Source: an uncultured Porphyromonas sp. (GTDB lineage: Bacteria > Bacteroidota > Bacteroidia > Bacteroidales > Porphyromonadaceae). Taken from it: a stretch of DNA of 8,937 bases. The stretch is taken from contig URKO01000032.1 in the NCBI GenBank assembly GCA_900548415.1, forward strand, positions 1 through 8,937, written 5' to 3'. The position numbers and the translations under genes are program-made. Each line of letters opens with the position of its first letter. The first letter of the stretch is position 1. A model generated the notes under the pieces. That model was not told where the DNA came from and ran no database searches. It was given only the letters and a program-made list of their open reading frames with translations. Shown piece after piece: positions 5,520-8,937 of the stretch.

Positions 5520-8459
5520 TTAGGAATCCTGCTCGTCTGCTTCGGTCGTTGGGGTGCGCTGCATCTCCTCCTTGAGGTAGTGCGCTGTGTAGCTCTGCGT
5601 GTCGGAGCTCTGCGCCATCTCTTGTGGCGAGCCAGCGAAGATGACCTCGCCGCCGTTGCGTCCGCCCTCGAGGCCCATATCAATGAGGTAGTCGGCACTC
5701 TTGATCACATCCAGGTTGTGCTCGATGATGAGTACTGTATTGCCACGGTCTACCAGCTCGTTGACCAGCTTGAGCAGGACGCGTATGTCCTCAAAGTGTA
5801 GCCCCGTGGTGGGCTCATCGAGAACGTAGAGGGTGCGTCCCGTGTCTCGCTTCGAGAGCTCGGTCGCTAGCTTGACACGCTGGCTCTCACCGCCCGAGAG
5901 GGTCGTGGAGGGTTGACCCAGCTTGACATAGCCTAGCCCGACGCGCTGCAGTGTCGAGAGCTTGCGGTAGAGGGCGGGGATATGCTCGAAGAACTCGACC
6001 GCCTGATTGAAGGTCATGTCTAGCACCTCGGCTATGCTCTTGCCCTTGTAGCGCACCTCGAGGGTCTCACGGTTGTACCGCTTGCCACGGCACACGTCGC
6101 ATGGGATGGTCACGTCGGGGAGGAAGTTCATGGAGATGGTTTTGTAGCCGTTGCCTTTGCACTCTTCGCATCGTCCGCCTTTGACATTAAAGGAGAAGCG
6201 CCCCGGCTTGTAGCCACGCGCACGGCTCTCGGGCACTTTGACAAAGAGGTTGCGGATCTCGCTAAAGAGTCCGGTGTAGGTGGCTGGGTTGCTCCTCGGG
6301 GTACGTCCTAGTGGCGACTGATCGACGAAGGCTATCTTGTCAATGAGTTCCAAGCCCTCGACAGATGCGTAGGGGAGTGGTGCCTGCTTACTACGATAGA
6401 GGTGCTGCGAGATGATAGGTACCAATGTGCCGTTGATGAGCGAAGACTTACCGCTACCTGACACGCCAGTGACGCAGACGAAGAGGCCTAGCGGGATAGA
6501 GACATCTACGTTCTTAAGGTTATTGCCTGTGCAACCCTTGAGTCGTAGCCAGGCATCGTCGGTAGGCTGTCGGTAAGCGGCCGGTAGGGGGATGGCTAGC
6601 CTATTGGTCAGGTAGTCGCAGGTGAGCGTATGTGTATCGCCAATGGCAGAGGGCGGCCCCTGATAGGTCACATGTCCACCGAGACGGCCCGCACCTGGTC
6701 CCATATCGATCAGGTAGTCGGCAGCGAGCATCATATCGCGGTCGTGCTCTACGACGAGGACCGTGTTTTGCGCATCACGGAGCTTTTTGAGGGCGTCTAT
6801 GAGCATGCGGTTGTCGCGCTGGTGCAGGCCGATGCCTGGCTCATCTAATATATAGAGTACCTCGACTAGTCCGGTGCCTATCTGCGTGGCGAGACGTATG
6901 CGCTGTGACTCGCCACCACTGAGCGAAGCGGAGGGACGAGCGAGGGTGAGGTAGTATAGCCCTACATCTAGTAGGAAGTTGACCCGCAGCAAGATCTCTT
7001 TGATCACTTCGTGAGCTACCTTCTGCTGGTTCTTCGTTAGCTGCCCCTCGATCTCCCGTAGTCGCTCTACCAGACGGTCTAGGTCTAGCTCCGTCAGGTC
7101 AGCGATGTTGTAGCCCGCGAGTTTGTAGCTGAGGGCTATCGGGTTGAGGCGTCGTCCGTGGCACTCGGGACAAGTTTGCTCCGTCAGGAACTCTTCCGCC
7201 CAGCTGCGCATGGAGGCCGTAGCGTCGTCATCCTCTGCCAGCTCACGCACATACTGAGAGACGCCCGCAAAGGTGAAGTGTGCCTCGCCCTCGTCCTCCT
7301 CTTCGTCTGAGTCGACACCGAAGAATATCTGCTCGACCGCCTCTGCGGGGATCTTTTCGAATGGGGTGTCTATCGTGCAGCCATGCTCCTTCAAGATCTC
7401 CTCAATAGAGGTGAAGAGTAGGCTGCGCTTCTTGTATCGCCCGATGGGTACGATAGCACCATTGCGTATAGACTCCTTCGGATCGGCCACCACCTTGTCT
7501 ATGTTTAGTACGCCCACGCGCCCTAGGCCTTTGCAACGCTTGCAGTAGCCACGAGGCGAATTGAACGAGAAGTCGGCCGGTGAAGCGTCTGGATAGGCGA
7601 TGCCACTCTCGGGATCCATCAGTCGCTTGCTCAGATGCTGTATCTCTGTGCTATCACGTCGCATCACGTCGATGACTCCCTCACCGAGCTTCATCGCTAT
7701 GCCTACCGCTTCGGTGATGCGCTGCTTATTGCTCTCACGTACGGAGCATTTGTCCACTACGACACTGACATAGTGTATGGAGAAGCGGTTGAGTCGCATG
7801 CCAGGCGTCAGCTCGCACACCTCACCATCGATGTAAGCGTGCAGGAAGCCTCGACGTCTCATCTGCTCGAAGAGCTCACGGTAGTGTCCCTTGCGATCGA
7901 CCACGACGGGAGCCAATATGTAGATCCCCTCGTCAGCGTACTGCTCCATGATATGCTCCACGACCTGCTCCTCGGTGTAGCGCACCATCTCCTTGCCCGT
8001 GAGGTAGGAGTAAGGGGTGCCGACACGTGCATAAAGGATACGTAGGTAGTCATAGATCTCGGTCACGGTGCCAACGGTAGAGCGGGGATTGGTCGAGGCA
8101 CTCTTCTGCTCGATAGCGACCACGGGACTAAGCCCCACGATCTCATCGACGTCGGGTCGCCCGCCACCGCCTCCGATGAAGCTGCGCGCATAGGAGGAGA
8201 AAGTGTCTAGATAGCGTCTCTGCCCCTCGGCCAGTAGCGTGTCAAAGGCCAGCGAAGACTTACCGCTCCCTGAGAGTCCCGTCACGACGGTCAACTTATG
8301 GCGAGGCAGCGAGACATCTACATTCTTCAGGTTGTGTACACGAGCTCCATGCACTTCGATAGCGCCCATCGCCCACAGCTCCTGCTCAGAAGCTGAGGCG
8401 TGCGTGTCGCTGTCATTAGGTCTATCGGTGTGAGCGTCTATCCGTCTGTCCTTGTCCAT
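5520..8459 (-). CDS. uvrA: Excinuclease ABC subunit A (UvrA)
   Basis: A 979-residue tandem ABC ATPase that finds DNA damage and loads UvrB. First ABC half: Walker A GLSGSGKS (61-68), UvrB-binding and insertion region (about 150-300), signature LSGGESQR (513-520), Walker B YILDEP (536-541). Second half: Walker A GVSGSGKS (665-672), signature LSGGESQR (854-861), Walker B VLDEPT (879-884). The C-terminal zinc module is complete: C764-x2-C767 and C787-x2-C790. The N-terminal module keeps C306-x2-C309 before GLG, but the usual first CxxC reads DPESG (282-286), a loss I believe is shared by other Bacteroidota UvrAs. CPECHGRR (430-437) is present. An acidic stretch ([10 protein letters not shown], 383-392) sits in an insert. 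The ATG at 8459 gives a 30-residue polar extension; M31 (at 8369) would give the family's usual start ([14 protein letters not shown]). It probably heads the operon with the SWIM protein and pcrA, which fits coordinated excision repair. Confidence 0.95.
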   Translation of the reverse strand: MDKDRRIDAHTDRPNDSDTHASASEQELWAMGAIEVHGARVHNLKNVDVSLPRHKLTVVTGLSGSGKSSLAFDTLLAEGQRRYLDTFSSYARSFIGGGGGRPDVDEIVGLSPVVAIEQKSASTNPRSTVGTVTEIYDYLRILYARVGTPYSYLTGKEMVRYTEEQVVEHIMEQYADEGIYILAPVVVDRKGHYRELFEQMRRRGFLHAYIDGEVCELTPGMRLNRFSIHYVSVVVDKCSVRESNKQRITEAVGIAMKLGEGVIDVMRRDSTEIQHLSKRLMDPESGIAYPDASPADFSFNSPRGYCKRCKGLGRVGVLNIDKVVADPKESIRNGAIVPIGRYKKRSLLFTSIEEILKEHGCTIDTPFEKIPAEAVEQIFFGVDSDEEEDEGEAHFTFAGVSQYVRELAEDDDATASMRSWAEEFLTEQTCPECHGRRLNPIALSYKLAGYNIADLTELDLDRLVERLREIEGQLTKNQQKVAHEVIKEILLRVNFLLDVGLYYLTLARPSASLSGGESQRIRLATQIGTGLVEVLYILDEPGIGLHQRDNRMLIDALKKLRDAQNTVLVVEHDRDMMLAADYLIDMGPGAGRLGGHVTYQGPPSAIGDTHTLTCDYLTNRLAIPLPAAYRQPTDDAWLRLKGCTGNNLKNVDVSIPLGLFVCVTGVSGSGKSSLINGTLVPIISQHLYRSKQAPLPYASVEGLELIDKIAFVDQSPLGRTPRSNPATYTGLFSEIRNLFVKVPESRARGYKPGRFSFNVKGGRCEECKGNGYKTISMNFLPDVTIPCDVCRGKRYNRETLEVRYKGKSIAEVLDMTFNQAVEFFEHIPALYRKLSTLQRVGLGYVKLGQPSTTLSGGESQRVKLATELSKRDTGRTLYVLDEPTTGLHFEDIRVLLKLVNELVDRGNTVLIIEHNLDVIKSADYLIDMGLEGGRNGGEVIFAGSPQEMAQSSDTQSYTAHYLKEEMQRTPTTEADEQDS

Positions 8460-8486
8460 TTATCTAGAGATGCGGTTCATAGCCTA

Positions 8487-8494
8487 CAAATATA
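8487..8494 (-). promoter_or_regulatory. Putative -7 box of the uvrA operon promoter
   Basis: On the minus strand TATATTTG (complement of 8487-8494) matches the Bacteroidota -7 consensus TAnnTTTG exactly. It lies 27 bp upstream of the uvrA ATG, giving a leader of about 20 nt. No good -33 TTG is found at the usual spacing; a TTG at 8511-8509 is only 14 nt away. The heptamer array begins 25 bp upstream of the box, where the -33 region would lie. Confidence 0.5.
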
Positions 8495-8518
8495 GTGCTT
8501 TTCTGCGACAAGGAGGGG

Positions 8519-8731
8519 GTTGGCTGTTTGCTGTTAGCTGTTGGCTGTTAGCCGTTGGCTGTTGGCTGGTTGGCCGTTAGCTGTTGGCGGTTAGCTGTTA
8601 GCCGTTGGCTGTTGGCTGTTAGCTGTTAGCCGTTGGCTGTTAGCTGTTAGCTGTTAGCTGTTGGTCGTTGGCTGGTTGCCGGTTGGCTGGTTGCTGGTTA
8701 GCTGTTTGCTGTTGGCCGTTTGCTGTTGGCT
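8519..8731. repeat. Intergenic heptanucleotide array (30 units)
   Basis: Thirty units fill 213 bp without interruption: mostly GTTGGCT, GTTAGCT and GTTAGCC, with GTTTGCT, GTTGGCC and GTTGGCG variants. Three units carry an extra G (8 bp). The array ends at TTGGCT, whose inverse AGCCAA follows after 3 nt (8735-8740). It fills most of the gap between the uvrA start and the terminator of the gene on the right. I see no gene within it. The same heptamer lies inside pcrA. Confidence 0.9.
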
Positions 8732-8792
8732 AAGAGCCAAAGGCCAGCTCGCTACCTCGATGGGTTGCGAGTTTGGATGCGCAATTAGCATA

Positions 8793-8824
8793 CAAAAAGC
8801 TCCTAGTCGGTTGGAACTAGGGGC
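8793..8824 (-). terminator. Intrinsic terminator of the gene at the right edge
   Basis: On the minus strand: stem GCCCCTAGT (8824-8816), 8-nt loop, stem ACTAGGAGC (8807-8799) with one wobble pair among nine, then TTTTTG (complement of 8793-8798). It lies 24 bp beyond the stop codon of the partial minus-strand gene. It should insulate the uvrA operon from that gene. Confidence 0.7.
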
Positions 8825-8848
8825 GGTAATTAGGTTGGGCTTGGTAGG

Positions 8849-8937
8849 TTACAGAATTGTGTCTAGGTCCCACGCCGAGACATGGTCAATCCCTTCATTT
8901 GTTGGAAGCTTGAAGTCATCCAAACTGACCACATACT
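8849..8937 (-). CDS. C-terminal end of an unidentified minus-strand gene (partial)
   Basis: The last 28 codons of a frame that enters from beyond the window, ending with TAA at 8851-8849. The peptide reads YVVSLDDFKLPTNEGIDHVS and then AWDLDTIL, a composition normal for a soluble protein. The other two frames on this strand hit stops within the stretch, and a good terminator follows 24 bp downstream, so a real gene end is likely. I cannot assign a family from so short a tail. Confidence 0.55.
   Translation of the reverse strand, partial: YVVSLDDFKLPTNEGIDHVSAWDLDTIL

Noticed and set aside
5355..5801. Plus-strand open frames opposite uvrA, the SWIM gene and pcrA
   Set aside because: They are antisense shadows of strongly supported genes, with no recognisable domains.
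8725..8740. Hairpin TTGGCT-AAG-AGCCAA as a terminator
   Set aside because: Only six pairs and no T run on either strand; probably a chance end of the heptamer array.

Overview
The window looks like a piece of a Bacteroidota chromosome, most likely a Porphyromonas-type genome. This rests on two TAnnTTTG-type -7 boxes placed at gene starts, the absence of clear Shine-Dalgarno sequences, a Bacteroidota-style UvrA, a small Cys-containing protein resembling DUF6078, and moderately GC-rich coding DNA. Genus is an inference; phylum is fairly secure.

Left part (1-1208): a REP-associated tyrosine transposase (RAYT, 158-655, + strand) sits inside the palindromes it is expected to recognise. Each palindrome carries a GTAG foot followed by GGACGCACG-GT-CGTGCGTCC. 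The right flank has a 28-bp tandem array (657-796), then three plus-oriented REPs, then two minus-oriented REPs. A minus-oriented REP is cut by the left window edge. A 58-bp exact direct repeat (1-58 and 1038-1095) brackets the whole module. The last minus-oriented REP has a run of T on the minus strand and forms what looks like the intrinsic terminator of the gene train that arrives from the right.

Middle and right part (1209-8459, all minus strand, read right to left): uvrA, then a SWIM-zinc-finger protein that I read as a catalytically dead, truncated SNF2 helicase, then a PcrA/UvrD helicase, then a small DUF6078-like protein. The gaps are 42, 2 and 79 nt and no terminator is visible between them, so they probably form one transcript driven from a -7 box at 8487-8494. 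UvrA (damage recognition) and UvrD/PcrA (release of the incised strand, RNA polymerase backtracking) both belong to nucleotide excision repair, so the pseudo-helicase between them is a candidate accessory factor.

Repeats tie the operon's ends together. A heptanucleotide array (GTTRGCY type, 30 units, 8519-8731) lies just upstream of the uvrA promoter. The same heptamer (14 units, 1955-2052) lies inside the pcrA coding sequence, where it encodes a Pro/Thr/Ala/Asn/Ser/Gln heptapeptide linker between the helicase core and the C-terminal Tudor-like domain.

Right edge (8732-8937): the last 28 codons of a minus-strand gene that enters from outside the window, followed by a convincing intrinsic terminator. 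The most noteworthy items are the dead SNF2/SWIM protein within a repair operon, the heptamer shared between a promoter region and a coding linker, and the RAYT/REP module with a REP-derived terminator.
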